A stretch of 64,000 nucleotides of DNA from assembly GCF_900102265.1 (NCBI RefSeq), contig NZ_FNBH01000002.1, forward strand, positions 868,001 to 932,000, in the 5' to 3' direction. The stretch's first letter is position 1, and each line of letters starts with the position of its first letter. A model generated the notes under the pieces. It worked only from the letters and a program-made list of their open reading frames with translations, did no database searches and had not been told where the DNA came from. The stretch is from Epilithonimonas hungarica. GTDB taxonomy: Bacteria > Bacteroidota > Bacteroidia > Flavobacteriales > Weeksellaceae. This document shows, piece by piece, positions 51,426 through 60,742 of the stretch. Position numbers and translations under genes: made by a program.

Positions 51426-52466
51426 ATGTCAGATTTAATTCCAAAAGGTCAAGGTGCGCAACGCAATGTCATCAACCGATTCGACAGATATACTTTCGAG
51501 CCGGAAGACTATGAATTGGACAAAATCAAGACTCAGGTTACAGAAGTTTTCCCGAAAAGTATTATTAATGTGATTAAAAGTCCCGATTTGATGATGGACT
51601 ATTCTATGAATCCGTACCAAGGTTGCGAGCACGGCTGTTCTTATTGTTTTGCAAGACCAACTCACGAGTTTTGGGGATACAGCGCAGGTGTTGATTTTGA
51701 AAGAAAATTAATGGTCAAAAAAAATGCGCCGGAACTTCTGGAAAAAACCTTTCAGAAGAAATCTTACGTTCCAAAACCCATTATGCTTTCCGGAAATACC
51801 GATTGTTATCAACCGATTGAGAGACAATTTGAAATTACCCGAAAACTGCTTCAGGTTTGTCTGGATTACAGACATCCGATTTCCATTATCACAAAAAACG
51901 CTTTGATTCTGAGAGATTTGGATATTCTCGAAAAAATGGCTGAGAAAAACCTGATTTCGGTTTCGATGAGTATTCCGACGCTTAATGAAGATCTGAGGCG
52001 TGTAATGGAACCAAGAACTTCAACCGCAAAAAATAAATTGAAAGCAATAGAATTTTTATCCGAGAAAAATATTCCGGTGAATGTGATGATTGCGCCTGTC
52101 ATTCCAGGTTTGACCAGCGACGAAAGTCTCGGAATAATGAAAGCTGTTTCCGAAGCTGGCGCAAGAAGCTGTGGTTATACTTTGGTCAGATTGAATGATA
52201 CCGTTGAACCTGTTTTCATCCAATGGCTAGAAGCGCATTTCCCTGACAGAAAAGACAAAGTTTTGAATCTCATTCGCTCAATGCGAGGTGGAAATCTCGG
52301 CGAAAAACGATTTTATGAAAGATACAAAGGCGAAGGAAACATTGCAGAAATGATTCATAAAACTTTTGAAATTGGAAAGAAGAAATTTTTTAATAATAAA
52401 GAAAGAGCATGTTTGACGACTGAGCATTTTACAGGAAGCAGGACTCAACAATTGCGATTGTTTTAA
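51426..52466 (+). CDS. PA0069/Rv2578c-type radical SAM protein
   Basis: The 346-residue protein has the iron-sulfur motif CEHGCSYC (Cys67, Cys71, Cys74) after SMNPYQG, followed by RPTHEFWGYSAGVDFERKL. These are the marks of the PA0069-like subfamily related to spore photoproduct lyase. The SAM-binding strands (IMLSGNTDCYQPIE, SIPTL, MIAPVIPGL) follow in order. The reaction is unknown; a DNA-repair role is sometimes proposed from the lyase relationship. It is preceded by a possible operator. Confidence 0.88.
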   Translation: MSDLIPKGQGAQRNVINRFDRYTFEPEDYELDKIKTQVTEVFPKSIINVIKSPDLMMDYSMNPYQGCEHGCSYCFARPTHEFWGYSAGVDFERKLMVKKNAPELLEKTFQKKSYVPKPIMLSGNTDCYQPIERQFEITRKLLQVCLDYRHPISIITKNALILRDLDILEKMAEKNLISVSMSIPTLNEDLRRVMEPRTSTAKNKLKAIEFLSEKNIPVNVMIAPVIPGLTSDESLGIMKAVSEAGARSCGYTLVRLNDTVEPVFIQWLEAHFPDRKDKVLNLIRSMRGGNLGEKRFYERYKGEGNIAEMIHKTFEIGKKKFFNNKERACLTTEHFTGSRTQQLRLF

Positions 52467-52505
52467 AAAGAATTTCCAATGCTTTTGATTAGATTTGCAT
52501 ATTAA

Positions 52506-52590
52506 AACCACATAGACACAATAGTTTTATTTGGAAAATCTATTTTAACTTATAAGTCAAGGAAAAATAGTTCTATGTTTCTATGTGGTT
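52506..52590. repeat. AACCACATAG-type long palindrome, second copy
   Basis: AACCACATAGACACAATAG (52506-52524) and CTATGTTTCTATGTGGTT (52573-52590) are arms of the same family as at 20851-20965. The right arm again abuts the start of a gene. Confidence 0.82.
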
Positions 52591-52623
52591 AGAATAATAT
52601 ATTTATTACAGAAAGTTTCCCAA

Positions 52624-54288
52624 ATGAAGCAATATTCCGCAAAACGCAGCATCCAAATTCTAGCTCATATTCTTGAACAATACGGCATCGATAAAATCAT
52701 CATTTCTCCAGGTTCCAGAAACGCACCTTTGGCGATTCATTTTTCCGAGATTGATACGTTCCAATGTTACAGTATTGTGGATGAAAGAGCCGCTGCTTTT
52801 GTCGGTTTAGGAATGTCGAAATCGATTAAAAAACCTGTTGCAATAACTTGTACAAGCGGTTCTGCTGCGACTAATTATTATCCGGCTGTCGTAGAAGCTT
52901 TTTATCAGAATGTTCCTCTTTTGGTTTTAACAGCGGACAGGCCTGCTGATTTTGTGGATATTTTTGACGGGCAGACGATTCGTCAGAAAAATATTTTCCA
53001 GCAACATTCTTACGGTGATTTCGAATTGCTGGAAGATGAAAAAGACAGCGCTGATGATTATAATTTTGAGACGATTAAAAAAGCGGTTGAACTTTGCATC
53101 GAGAAAAGCGGACCAGTTCATATCAATATTCCTTTGGCAGAACCTCTTTATAATCTTTTGGATGAGCTTCCGTTGATGCCTGCTGTTGAGAAAACAATTC
53201 AGAAAAAAAATTATGAACTTCCTTCGAATCTGGTTGCAGACTGGCATACTTCCAAAAGAATTATGGTTCTTGCAGGAACGCTTGCCCCAAATCCAGAGTT
53301 GGAAGCTCAACTTTCGCAATTGGTTAAAAACCATACTGTTGTTGTCTTAACGGAAATGAATTCCAATCTTCAGCACGATAAATTTTTCGCTCATATCGAC
53401 CGATATATCACAGATTTTTCTGAAGAAGATTATCATACTTATGCGCCAGATTTATTGATTACCATCGGGCAAAATGTGGTTTCCAAAAGAGTGAAACAAT
53501 TCCTGAGAAAGGCAAAGCCAAAACAACATTGGCATATCGATGAATTTTGGCAACCGGATACTTATTTTGTCCTTAGCCAAAAAATTGAAATAAAACCAGA
53601 ACTATTCTTTTCCAAATTATTGAAATCCATCAATCTGGAACCAAGAGCTTATTTCAATCTTTGGGATGTTCTGAAAGATAAAAAAGATGCGAAACACGAG
53701 GAATATCTGAACAAAGCGCCGTTCTCAGATTTCTATCTTTTTAATCAGTTATCCAATCAAATTCCTGAGAATTATAGAGTTCATTTCTCAAATTCCTCAG
53801 CAATCCGCTACGCACAATTATTTGAATATCAGAAATATGATGTGTATTGCAATCGTGGAACCAGCGGAATCGATGGCTGTACTTCTACAGCAATGGGATT
53901 TGCGATGATGGAAGACGAACCCACGATTTTGATTACCGGAGATTTGTCGTTTTTCTATGATATCAACGGACTTTGGAATCAGTACATTCCGCCATACACA
54001 AGAATTGTGATTTTCAACAACGGCGAAGGCAATATTTTCAAAATCATTCCTGGACCAAGCGGAACAAATGCTTTGGACGAATTCATTGCAACGCAACATC
54101 ACAGAAATGCAGAATTATTAGCAAAGAATTTCGGATTTGATTATATAAAAGTTGAAGACGAAATCTCTCTTGACCGTGTTTTACCAAATTATTTCAAGCC
54201 GGATTCTAAACCGAAAATATTGGAAGTAATGACTTCGGAATGTAATAATGCGGATATCTTGAAGCAGTACTTCGTGGAGTTGAAGTAA
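52624..54288 (+). CDS. menD: 2-succinyl-5-enolpyruvyl-6-hydroxy-3-cyclohexene-1-carboxylate synthase
   Basis: I use ATG 52624 (554 residues); the frame upstream is open into the repeat. The ThDP enzyme condenses isochorismate with 2-oxoglutarate in menaquinone synthesis. It has the glutamate that activates ThDP (Glu54 in IVDERAAAF), ISPGSRNAPLAI for substrate, and the ThDP-Mg segment GDLSFFYDINGLW (Gly439, Asp440) to FNNGEGNIF. No other men genes are in the window. Confidence 0.95.
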   Translation: MKQYSAKRSIQILAHILEQYGIDKIIISPGSRNAPLAIHFSEIDTFQCYSIVDERAAAFVGLGMSKSIKKPVAITCTSGSAATNYYPAVVEAFYQNVPLLVLTADRPADFVDIFDGQTIRQKNIFQQHSYGDFELLEDEKDSADDYNFETIKKAVELCIEKSGPVHINIPLAEPLYNLLDELPLMPAVEKTIQKKNYELPSNLVADWHTSKRIMVLAGTLAPNPELEAQLSQLVKNHTVVVLTEMNSNLQHDKFFAHIDRYITDFSEEDYHTYAPDLLITIGQNVVSKRVKQFLRKAKPKQHWHIDEFWQPDTYFVLSQKIEIKPELFFSKLLKSINLEPRAYFNLWDVLKDKKDAKHEEYLNKAPFSDFYLFNQLSNQIPENYRVHFSNSSAIRYAQLFEYQKYDVYCNRGTSGIDGCTSTAMGFAMMEDEPTILITGDLSFFYDINGLWNQYIPPYTRIVIFNNGEGNIFKIIPGPSGTNALDEFIATQHHRNAELLAKNFGFDYIKVEDEISLDRVLPNYFKPDSKPKILEVMTSECNNADILKQYFVELK

Positions 54289-54293
54289 ATTTT

Positions 54294-54355
54294 CTCGCAG
54301 ATTAAACAAATTTTACTGATTTTTAAAGTCTGCGTAATCCGCTAAATCCGCGAGA
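54294..54355. repeat. CGCAGATT-type palindrome between menD and the aminotransferase gene
   Basis: TTCTCGCAGATTA and TAATCCGCTAAATCCGCGAGAA are related in inverse orientation around a short AT-rich centre. This is another dispersed intergenic repeat family. Confidence 0.6.
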
Positions 54356-54375
54356 ATTAATAATTCTTTAATAGT

Positions 54376-55002
54376 TTAAAACTCCAAATCCGATTCTTCT
54401 TTCGGAAGATTAATGATTTTCTCAATCGGATAAATGAACATATCATCAAAATCATTCAAAGCATTGATAAGCTGAAAATGTGTAAATTCTTTGATATTAT
54501 CTAAATTAATTTCGGTTTCTTTGATTTCCTTTGTCTGTAATAGATTTTGTTTCATCACACCATTCAGAAGATAACTTTTCGGCGTGAACCAAGTTTTATC
54601 TTTCAAGAACAAAAGATTAGAATATGATGTGTCTGTAATCTGATTATTTTTGATAATAATGACTTCGTCAGCGTGGCTTTTGTCTTTCAATTTTTGTAAT
54701 TGAGTTCTGTCAGCAGACTTAAAGCTATAGTCGATTTCATTATCAACAACCAATTCGAAATCATCTAATTCTGAAATGGCATAAGGAATAACTTGCGTTT
54801 TGAAATTGTTTTCCAGATCATATTCGATTCGGAATTTGTAAAGTCCGTCTTCGTCGTGCTCCAGATTGAGAAATAAACTGTAAATATCGATTTTACATTC
54901 TTTTCCAAAATTCGAAAAAGTGTCATTCATTCTTTTCTGATGAAGTTCTTTCAGGAAAATTTTCTGGTCTTCAACTTTGATGCTTTCAATAAATCGGGAC
55001 AT
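54376..55002 (-). CDS. pabC: class IV aminotransferase, probable aminodeoxychorismate lyase
   Basis: The 208-residue PLP enzyme has the class IV fold marks: RMNDTFSNFGK near the start, DEVIIIKNNQITDTSYSNLLF and TPKSYLLNGVMKQNLL. The pabB-like gene overlaps it by 17 bases, so it very probably splits aminodeoxychorismate to p-aminobenzoate for folate synthesis. It is somewhat short for the family (about 250). The PLP lysine lies in YKF near residue 55, but I am not sure of it. Confidence 0.82.
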   Translation of the reverse strand: MSRFIESIKVEDQKIFLKELHQKRMNDTFSNFGKECKIDIYSLFLNLEHDEDGLYKFRIEYDLENNFKTQVIPYAISELDDFELVVDNEIDYSFKSADRTQLQKLKDKSHADEVIIIKNNQITDTSYSNLLFLKDKTWFTPKSYLLNGVMKQNLLQTKEIKETEINLDNIKEFTHFQLINALNDFDDMFIYPIEKIINLPKEESDLEF

Positions 55003-55957
55003 AGATCTTGTTTTTCATTTCTTCATATTCACTGATAAGGCCACTTTGATGGGTAATTCCACCTCCGCTTTTGAAAAAAAATTTGTCATTCTCTTTTTCA
55101 ATAAAACGTATCATTACACAGGAATCCAGATTTTTTCCATCAAAGTATCCTGCAATTCCAGTATAAAAACCTCTATTATATTGCTCGGCTTCCAAAATAA
55201 TTTCCAAGGTTTTCGGTTTTGGAGCGCCTAAAATAGAACCTGCCGGCAACAACTTTTGAAGAATTGTTCCAATTTGATTTTGATATTCCGGTTTGATGTC
55301 ACCTTCGATTTCCGAACTCATCGCCAAGAGATTTTTCTGCTTGGTTTTGATATAATCGATTCTCTGGAATTCTTTAACATGAACATTATCTGCAACCATA
55401 CTCAAATCATTTCTCAACAAATCGACGACCGTATAATGCTCCGCTTTTTCCTTTGGGTCATTTCTCAGGATACTTTCGGCATCTTCGGTTTCTGCATCGA
55501 TAGTTCCTTTCATTGGATGTGTAAAAATCTTATTATCAACGACTTCTATAAAGGTTTCTGGTGAAAAAAACACAAATTCATCCGGAACCAGAACTTTATA
55601 TTTCGCTTTTGAAAATCTGAAAATATCTTCTAAACTTAAGTCTGTTTCAATTTCGGTTTTAGTTGTGTAATTCGTTAAATAAGAATTTCCTTTTCTGAGA
55701 TTTTCCTGAACGATTTCAAATCCTTTTTTATAATCTTCTAATGTTTCAGGGAAAGATTTCCATTTAAAATCAGGAATTGTTTCGTACTGATAATTAACGC
55801 TTGTAACGTTCGGAAAATCAACCAACAAAGCGTTATTTTCAATTTCGTTTTTGGTGAAAATTTTAACTTCGTCCATCAAAAAATTAATCAAGAAAAAAAA
55901 GGTTTCTTTTCTTTCTGATAATTCGTCCATCTTCTGAAACTGCGGATTCTCAAACAT
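54986..55957 (-). CDS. pabB: aminodeoxychorismate synthase component I
   Basis: I use ATG 55957 (323 residues); another Met follows at MDELSERKE. The chorismate-binding domain has GNSYLTNYT, MKGTIDAE, VVDLLRNDLSMVA, SILGAPKPKTLEII and FKSGGGITHQS. The protein lacks the N-terminal glutamine amidotransferase-interacting region of full-length PabB (about 450). It represents the short form found with a class IV aminotransferase partner. It uses chorismate and ammonia from PabA, which is not in the window. Confidence 0.92.
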   Translation of the reverse strand: MFENPQFQKMDELSERKETFFFLINFLMDEVKIFTKNEIENNALLVDFPNVTSVNYQYETIPDFKWKSFPETLEDYKKGFEIVQENLRKGNSYLTNYTTKTEIETDLSLEDIFRFSKAKYKVLVPDEFVFFSPETFIEVVDNKIFTHPMKGTIDAETEDAESILRNDPKEKAEHYTVVDLLRNDLSMVADNVHVKEFQRIDYIKTKQKNLLAMSSEIEGDIKPEYQNQIGTILQKLLPAGSILGAPKPKTLEIILEAEQYNRGFYTGIAGYFDGKNLDSCVMIRFIEKENDKFFFKSGGGITHQSGLISEYEEMKNKIYVPIY

Positions 55958-56031
55958 AAAAACAAAAATAGAAAAAAGATGATAGAGAAAAGATAAAAGA
56001 CTTAAAATGTGGTTTATCAATTCCAATCCTC

Positions 56032-56039
56032 TATTTTTG
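56032..56039 (+). promoter_or_regulatory. Promoter -7 element of the membrane protein gene at 56053
   Basis: TATTTTTG ends 13 bases before the ATG, so the transcript would have a very short leader. Confidence 0.5.
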
Positions 56040-56052
56040 CAAAAATTTTAGA

Positions 56053-56760
56053 ATGACGACGCAAAAACCAGAAATCGGGAAAATATTAACGGAAGCTTAT
56101 CAGTATTGGATGAGAACACTGCCATTTCAGTTTTTGTTCAGCGCCATTTACTTTGCTATTTTTATGTTTGCTGCAATGTATGCGTTCCGATATTATGGTC
56201 TTTTTGAAGAAGTTCAGAAATTTCAAAACTTATTTTACACAGACACTCAGGCATTTTTGAAAAAATACGAAGTACTGATGCAAACACAAAATGCGCTTTC
56301 TTTTGCAATGGTAGTTTTGGTCATCAAAGCGGTAATTTTTCCCCTGAATATCGGATTCTTTAAAATTTACAGAAAATTGGATTTGGGAGAAACTCCGGAA
56401 ATGAGTGACCTTTTTGTAGGATTCCGAGGTCATTATTTTTTCATTTTTGCAATTTACTCATTGTTTTGGAGTGTGGTCAATACTTATTTATCTGTGTTTA
56501 CATTGGTTTGGATTCCAATGATGTTGCTTATTCCGGCTTTGATTTTCTTCAAGAATTCCAATTTCTTCGAAGCATTCAGGATCAATATTCAGACATTTCA
56601 GAAAAATATCATTTTGATCTTTGTAGCGAGTTTTGCCTCCATCCTTTTTTCTTATTCTGGAATCTTAGCTTTTGGTTTTGGATTATTTCTGACATTTCCG
56701 TTTTGGAATGCTATGATTTATGTTCTTTACAAGCACTTGATTGCTGATTTTCAGGAATAA
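56053..56760 (+). CDS. membrane protein with repeated hydrophobic segments
   Basis: The 235-residue protein has five to six predicted membrane helices. Its opening (EIGKILTEAYQYWMRTLPFQ) and end (FLTFPFWNAMIYVLYKHLI) resemble those of the next gene product (EAGSIISHALEIFKNTFLY; YLTIPFAYIAMYSTYCAYC). The two are probably tandem paralogues. Such proteins look like glycerophosphoryl-type or DUF975-type membrane domains, but I cannot assign a function. Confidence 0.7.
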   Translation: MTTQKPEIGKILTEAYQYWMRTLPFQFLFSAIYFAIFMFAAMYAFRYYGLFEEVQKFQNLFYTDTQAFLKKYEVLMQTQNALSFAMVVLVIKAVIFPLNIGFFKIYRKLDLGETPEMSDLFVGFRGHYFFIFAIYSLFWSVVNTYLSVFTLVWIPMMLLIPALIFFKNSNFFEAFRINIQTFQKNIILIFVASFASILFSYSGILAFGFGLFLTFPFWNAMIYVLYKHLIADFQE

Positions 56761-56831
56761 TTGTTACTGATTTAATTCGATTCAAGAATTTTTTATGTAG
56801 ATTTGATAATAAACTTCAAACTCAAACTACA

Positions 56832-57560
56832 ATGGAAAATTTCAAAGATTTTGATTCTCAAGCAACAACCCCAGAAAGAGAAGCGGGCTCTATTATTTCT
56901 CACGCTTTAGAGATTTTTAAGAATACTTTTTTATATTGCTTTTTGGCGATTGTCATCTATTTCTTGCTTAGTTTTATCGTCCAGCTTATCACTGGTTTTG
57001 ATTCTCAACTTTTGGTGGAAGAAATGACAAGTGGCGGACACGTAGATTATAAAGACATCATCGCGGCTCCTGGCTTTGCAGCTTATAGTGGTGCAAGTTT
57101 TTTAGTTACGCTTCTTCTTACGCCAGTTTTGGTAAGTTTGATTTATGTGGCTAATAAGTCCAGTTTCAAACAACCAATTGTTGTTTCCGATATCTTTTTT
57201 GCTTACAGACAGAACTTTATTAATATTTTCATTTATGCATTAATTACTCAGATTGCACTGACAATTCTACTTTTTATGTGCATATTGCCAGCTGTCTTCG
57301 TAATGCCGTTCTTTTTCTTGGGTTATCCTATTTTGATTTTTGAAAAAGCAAGCGCTTTTGATGCTTTGAAGAAGTCTTTTGATATTGTACAAAATAATTA
57401 TGGCACGATTTTACTTACCGGATTGTTAGCTGGTCTTATCAGTATTGCAGGTGTGGTACTATGTTGCGTTGGTATTTATCTTACAATTCCATTCGCTTAC
57501 ATTGCGATGTACTCTACTTATTGTGCATACTGTGGGACGCCAAGGCAATTAAATCCATAA
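56832..57560 (+). CDS. membrane protein, paralogue of the preceding gene product
   Basis: The 242-residue protein has six predicted membrane helices and a short polar start. The order of segments and the C-terminal IYLTIPFAYIAMYSTY match the preceding protein. It lies 71 bases after that gene and 15 bases before the AI-2E transporter gene, so the three could be one operon. The function is unknown. Confidence 0.7.
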   Translation: MENFKDFDSQATTPEREAGSIISHALEIFKNTFLYCFLAIVIYFLLSFIVQLITGFDSQLLVEEMTSGGHVDYKDIIAAPGFAAYSGASFLVTLLLTPVLVSLIYVANKSSFKQPIVVSDIFFAYRQNFINIFIYALITQIALTILLFMCILPAVFVMPFFFLGYPILIFEKASAFDALKKSFDIVQNNYGTILLTGLLAGLISIAGVVLCCVGIYLTIPFAYIAMYSTYCAYCGTPRQLNP

Positions 57561-57575
57561 AAAATAAAATAAACT

Positions 57576-58667
57576 ATGTCAGATTCCGATAAACAAATAG
57601 ATTCTGTTATCATCAAACAGATAGCCTTAATTCTTCTTATATGCGTATTGGTTGGATTAATTTGCTGGAATCTGGCATTGTTCATTCCATCGGTTTTAGG
57701 AGCAGTCACGCTTTACATCATATGTAGAAAGTATAATTTTTATTTAATAGAAGAGAAAAACTGGAAACCTTGGTTATCAGCAACTGTTCTGATGCTGGCT
57801 TCTCTTGTGATCCTGATTTTGCCTGTTTATTTTACAATTGACCAATTGGTTTCCAAGTTAGGAAATGCACAGGTCTATATGCAGAAATTCAATATTTTTC
57901 TAGAGAAGATCCATCAGTTTGTTTATCGGAAAGTCGGATTTGATATCCTTAGCAAAGAGAATATTACTAAAGTAACTAATTTTGCCGGAAACTTTTCTAC
58001 AAAGGCTTTGAGTACGACCTTCAATACTTTTACAGTTGTTGTTTCTATGTATTTTATCCTGTATTTTATGTTTACGAAAGCCAGACTATTCGAAAGAATT
58101 GTGGCGAAAGCAATGCCTTTCAAAAGAACAAATACGCAAATGCTGGGAGATAAATTTGCTAAGCTTGTAATGGCAAACGCCATCGGGATTCCTGTGGTAG
58201 CATTAGGACAAGGAATAGTCGCTCTGATCGGTTACTATATTTTTGGTGCGCCAAGCCCAATGCTTTTATTTGCATTAACAGCCCTTGCATCTATGTTGCC
58301 TGTTGTCGGCGCAGCCATTGTTTATATTCCTGTGGGGATCTTTATGATTGCTGAAGGACAAACTGGCCCGGGCGTTGGAATTTTAATTTACGGATTGGTG
58401 ATAGTTGGTTTGACCGATAATCTTCTGCGATTTACATTATTGAAAAAGTTAGAAGATATCCATCCATTGATCACCGTTTTTGGGATTATTATGGGTATGA
58501 ATATTTTCGGATTTATGGGGCTGATATTTGGTCCGATCCTAATGTCAATAACTGTCTTATTAATACAGGTTTACAGAGACGAATTTTCTGAAGAAGATAC
58601 ACCGCCTCCTTTACAATTCCCAAATCAAGAAGACGAAATAGAAGGCAAACCCGACATTATTATTTAA
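57576..58667 (+). CDS. AI-2E family transporter (PerM-like permease)
   Basis: The 363-residue protein has eight membrane helices and the family signatures: LPVVGAAIVYIPVGIFM, GLVIVGLTDNLLRFTLL, PLITVFGIIMGMNIFGFMGLIFGPI. Family members export small molecules or ions; the substrate cannot be told from sequence. The following gene starts one base after its stop codon. Confidence 0.88.
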   Translation: MSDSDKQIDSVIIKQIALILLICVLVGLICWNLALFIPSVLGAVTLYIICRKYNFYLIEEKNWKPWLSATVLMLASLVILILPVYFTIDQLVSKLGNAQVYMQKFNIFLEKIHQFVYRKVGFDILSKENITKVTNFAGNFSTKALSTTFNTFTVVVSMYFILYFMFTKARLFERIVAKAMPFKRTNTQMLGDKFAKLVMANAIGIPVVALGQGIVALIGYYIFGAPSPMLLFALTALASMLPVVGAAIVYIPVGIFMIAEGQTGPGVGILIYGLVIVGLTDNLLRFTLLKKLEDIHPLITVFGIIMGMNIFGFMGLIFGPILMSITVLLIQVYRDEFSEEDTPPPLQFPNQEDEIEGKPDIII

Positions 58668-58668
58668 A

Positions 58669-58890
58669 ATGGAAGGAATCAATCCTCAAATCCTGAAAGA
58701 AATTTGCGAAGTCAAAATGCCTTTCGGGAAATACAAAGAAACAATTCTCGCAGACCTACCAATTTCTTACCTCGAGTGGTTTATGAGAAACGGCGGATTT
58801 CCTTCAGGAAAACTCGGGATGCAATTGGCAACCATCTATGAAATCAAATTAAATGGATTGATGGATTTGCTAAAACCGCTCAGACGATAA
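58669..58890 (+). CDS. DUF3820 family protein
   Basis: The 73-residue protein has MPFGKYKETILADLP and YLEWFMRNGGFPSGKLG, the DUF3820 signatures. The conserved PFGKYKG-type loop also occurs near exonuclease domains, but this is a free-standing copy. Its start lies one base after the AI-2E gene, which suggests translational coupling. Confidence 0.87.
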   Translation: MEGINPQILKEICEVKMPFGKYKETILADLPISYLEWFMRNGGFPSGKLGMQLATIYEIKLNGLMDLLKPLRR

Positions 58891-58900
58891 TTTTTTTCGG

Positions 58901-58908
58901 TAAATTTG
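58901..58908 (+). promoter_or_regulatory. Promoter -7 element of the GT9 gene
   Basis: TAAATTTG matches TAnnTTTG and lies 16 bases before the ATG at 58925. Confidence 0.6.
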
Positions 58909-58924
58909 CAAGTATAAAAGTTAT

Positions 58925-59959
58925 ATGAAGAAAAAGATAAACGCCGTAAGAAGGTCTGTTATGAAAAGCCTTACCAAAAACATTGGTAAGTCGCATGCTG
59001 AGGGAAAACTTAATAAAGATCTTAAAGTAAAAAGAGTTCTGATCTCCAGACCTAATCATAGACTGGGAAATCTTCTTTTGCTAACACCATTGGTTCAGGA
59101 GATTGAAAATACATTTCCGGATGCCAAAATTGATCTGTTCGTAAAAGGGGGTGTAACTCCAATTATTTTTAAAAATTACAAAAGTGTTGACAATATTTAC
59201 CAGCTTCCGAAAAAACCTTTCAGCAATTTATTGAAATATCTAAAAGGCTGGTTCGCCCTGAAATGGAATAAATATGATCTGGCAATCAACGCAACGCAAG
59301 GTTCTTCTTCCGGACGATTATCAATATCATTTGCAAAAGCTGACCACAAGTTCTTTGGAGAAGATGTTGAAGAACTAAAAACTCAATATGCTGATTACAA
59401 TCACATTGCGAAAAATACGATCTACAATTTAAGATATTATTTAGCTCAGATCGGAATCGATGAAAACAAATCTGAAGTTCCTTTTCTTGATTTAAAATTA
59501 GATAATTCAGAAATTGAAGATGGAAAGAAAAAGCTACATGACATTGTAAAAAATAACAAAAAGACCATCTGTCTTTTTACCAATGCAACGGGAGACAAAT
59601 GCTATTCCGAAGCTTGGTGGAATGCTTTTTATGATAAATTGCAAGCAACTTTTCCAGATTACAATATCATCGAACTTCTGCCTGTAGAAAATATCTCAAA
59701 ACTGAACTTCAAGATTCCGAATTTTTACAGCAAAGATGTTCGTGAAATGGGAGGCTTCATAGCAAATTGTGCTGTTTTCATTGCGGCTGATAATGGCGTA
59801 ATGCATTTGGCAAGCGCTTCCGGAGCTCCTACAATTGGGCTATTTTCTGTGACAGATGAAAATATGTACAAACCTTATAATCATAAAAGTTTATCCATAA
59901 ACACAAATAATGTTGATAATGATAAAGTAATGGAACTGATTAAAACGTCTTTAAACTAA
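58925..59959 (+). CDS. glycosyltransferase family 9 (heptosyltransferase-like)
   Basis: The 344-residue GT-B enzyme has the GT9 start SRPNHRLGNLLLLTPLVQEIENTFP, and the donor-binding segment FIAADNGVMHLASASGAPTIGLF near the C-terminus. Such enzymes add heptose or another sugar to the lipopolysaccharide inner core. The following gene, for a kinase acting on LPS sugars, is 20 bases away and supports this role. Confidence 0.92.
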   Translation: MKKKINAVRRSVMKSLTKNIGKSHAEGKLNKDLKVKRVLISRPNHRLGNLLLLTPLVQEIENTFPDAKIDLFVKGGVTPIIFKNYKSVDNIYQLPKKPFSNLLKYLKGWFALKWNKYDLAINATQGSSSGRLSISFAKADHKFFGEDVEELKTQYADYNHIAKNTIYNLRYYLAQIGIDENKSEVPFLDLKLDNSEIEDGKKKLHDIVKNNKKTICLFTNATGDKCYSEAWWNAFYDKLQATFPDYNIIELLPVENISKLNFKIPNFYSKDVREMGGFIANCAVFIAADNGVMHLASASGAPTIGLFSVTDENMYKPYNHKSLSINTNNVDNDKVMELIKTSLN

Positions 59960-59979
59960 TAACCTAAAACTAAAAGACA

Positions 59980-60741
59980 ATGAACTGGGTATTCTCTGAA
60001 GGTTTTTCTCAATATAAAAATGAAGTTTCTAAGATTATTAAAAACTTCAAAAACGGCGGTACTCTAATTGGTCCTGGAGCAAGAAATGTGGTGAAAGTTT
60101 TTGAGATCGATGGTAAAAAATATAACTTCAAATCTTTCAAACAACACAATGTTATCAACAGGCATGTGTATAAATTTTACAGAAAATCCAAAGCCAGACG
60201 TTCTTTCGAATATGCCAACGTTCTTCTCAGTAAAAATTTCTATACCCCAAACCCTGTTGCTTACATCGAGTTCTTTGATTTTTGGGGATTGACGTCGAGT
60301 TATTATATGAGTGAGCAACTTGATAATTGTTTCCCGTTGACCGATGCGCTCCATAATCCTGAATTCTCTGATAGAGAAAAGATTTTCCGAGGATATGCCA
60401 ATCTGATGTTCAACTTGCACGAAAACGGAATCGAGTTTATTGACAATGCTTCCGGAAATTTCTTGTTGAAGAAAGAAAACGAAACTTACAATTTTTATTT
60501 GGTCGACCTTAACAGAATGAATTTCCATTCTGATTTTCCAACCGACAAAAGACTCAGAAATTTTGCGAGATTAACGGATAATTTGGAGACAATGAAAATC
60601 ATTAGTGATGAGTATTCCAAACTATCGGGAGTTCCTGTAGAATATTGCCTTCAAAAAATCAATGAAGCTTCTGAAAAGATGGTAAGAAAGCGTAAAATCA
60701 AGAAAATTCTGAAGTTTTATAAATACTTCTTGAAAAAATGA
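59980..60741 (+). CDS. lipopolysaccharide core sugar kinase (KdkA/WaaP-like)
   Basis: The 253-residue protein has a minimal protein-kinase-like fold. It has Lys in YNFKSFKQ (ATP), a LHENGIEFIDNASGNFLL catalytic loop (in place of HRDxxxxN) and the metal-binding VDLNRMNF. This is the InaA/Kdo-kinase group, which phosphorylates LPS core sugars such as Kdo or heptose. The link to the GT9 gene agrees. It ends one base before the convergent uvrB stop. Confidence 0.85.
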   Translation: MNWVFSEGFSQYKNEVSKIIKNFKNGGTLIGPGARNVVKVFEIDGKKYNFKSFKQHNVINRHVYKFYRKSKARRSFEYANVLLSKNFYTPNPVAYIEFFDFWGLTSSYYMSEQLDNCFPLTDALHNPEFSDREKIFRGYANLMFNLHENGIEFIDNASGNFLLKKENETYNFYLVDLNRMNFHSDFPTDKRLRNFARLTDNLETMKIISDEYSKLSGVPVEYCLQKINEASEKMVRKRKIKKILKFYKYFLKK

Positions 60742-60742
60742 T

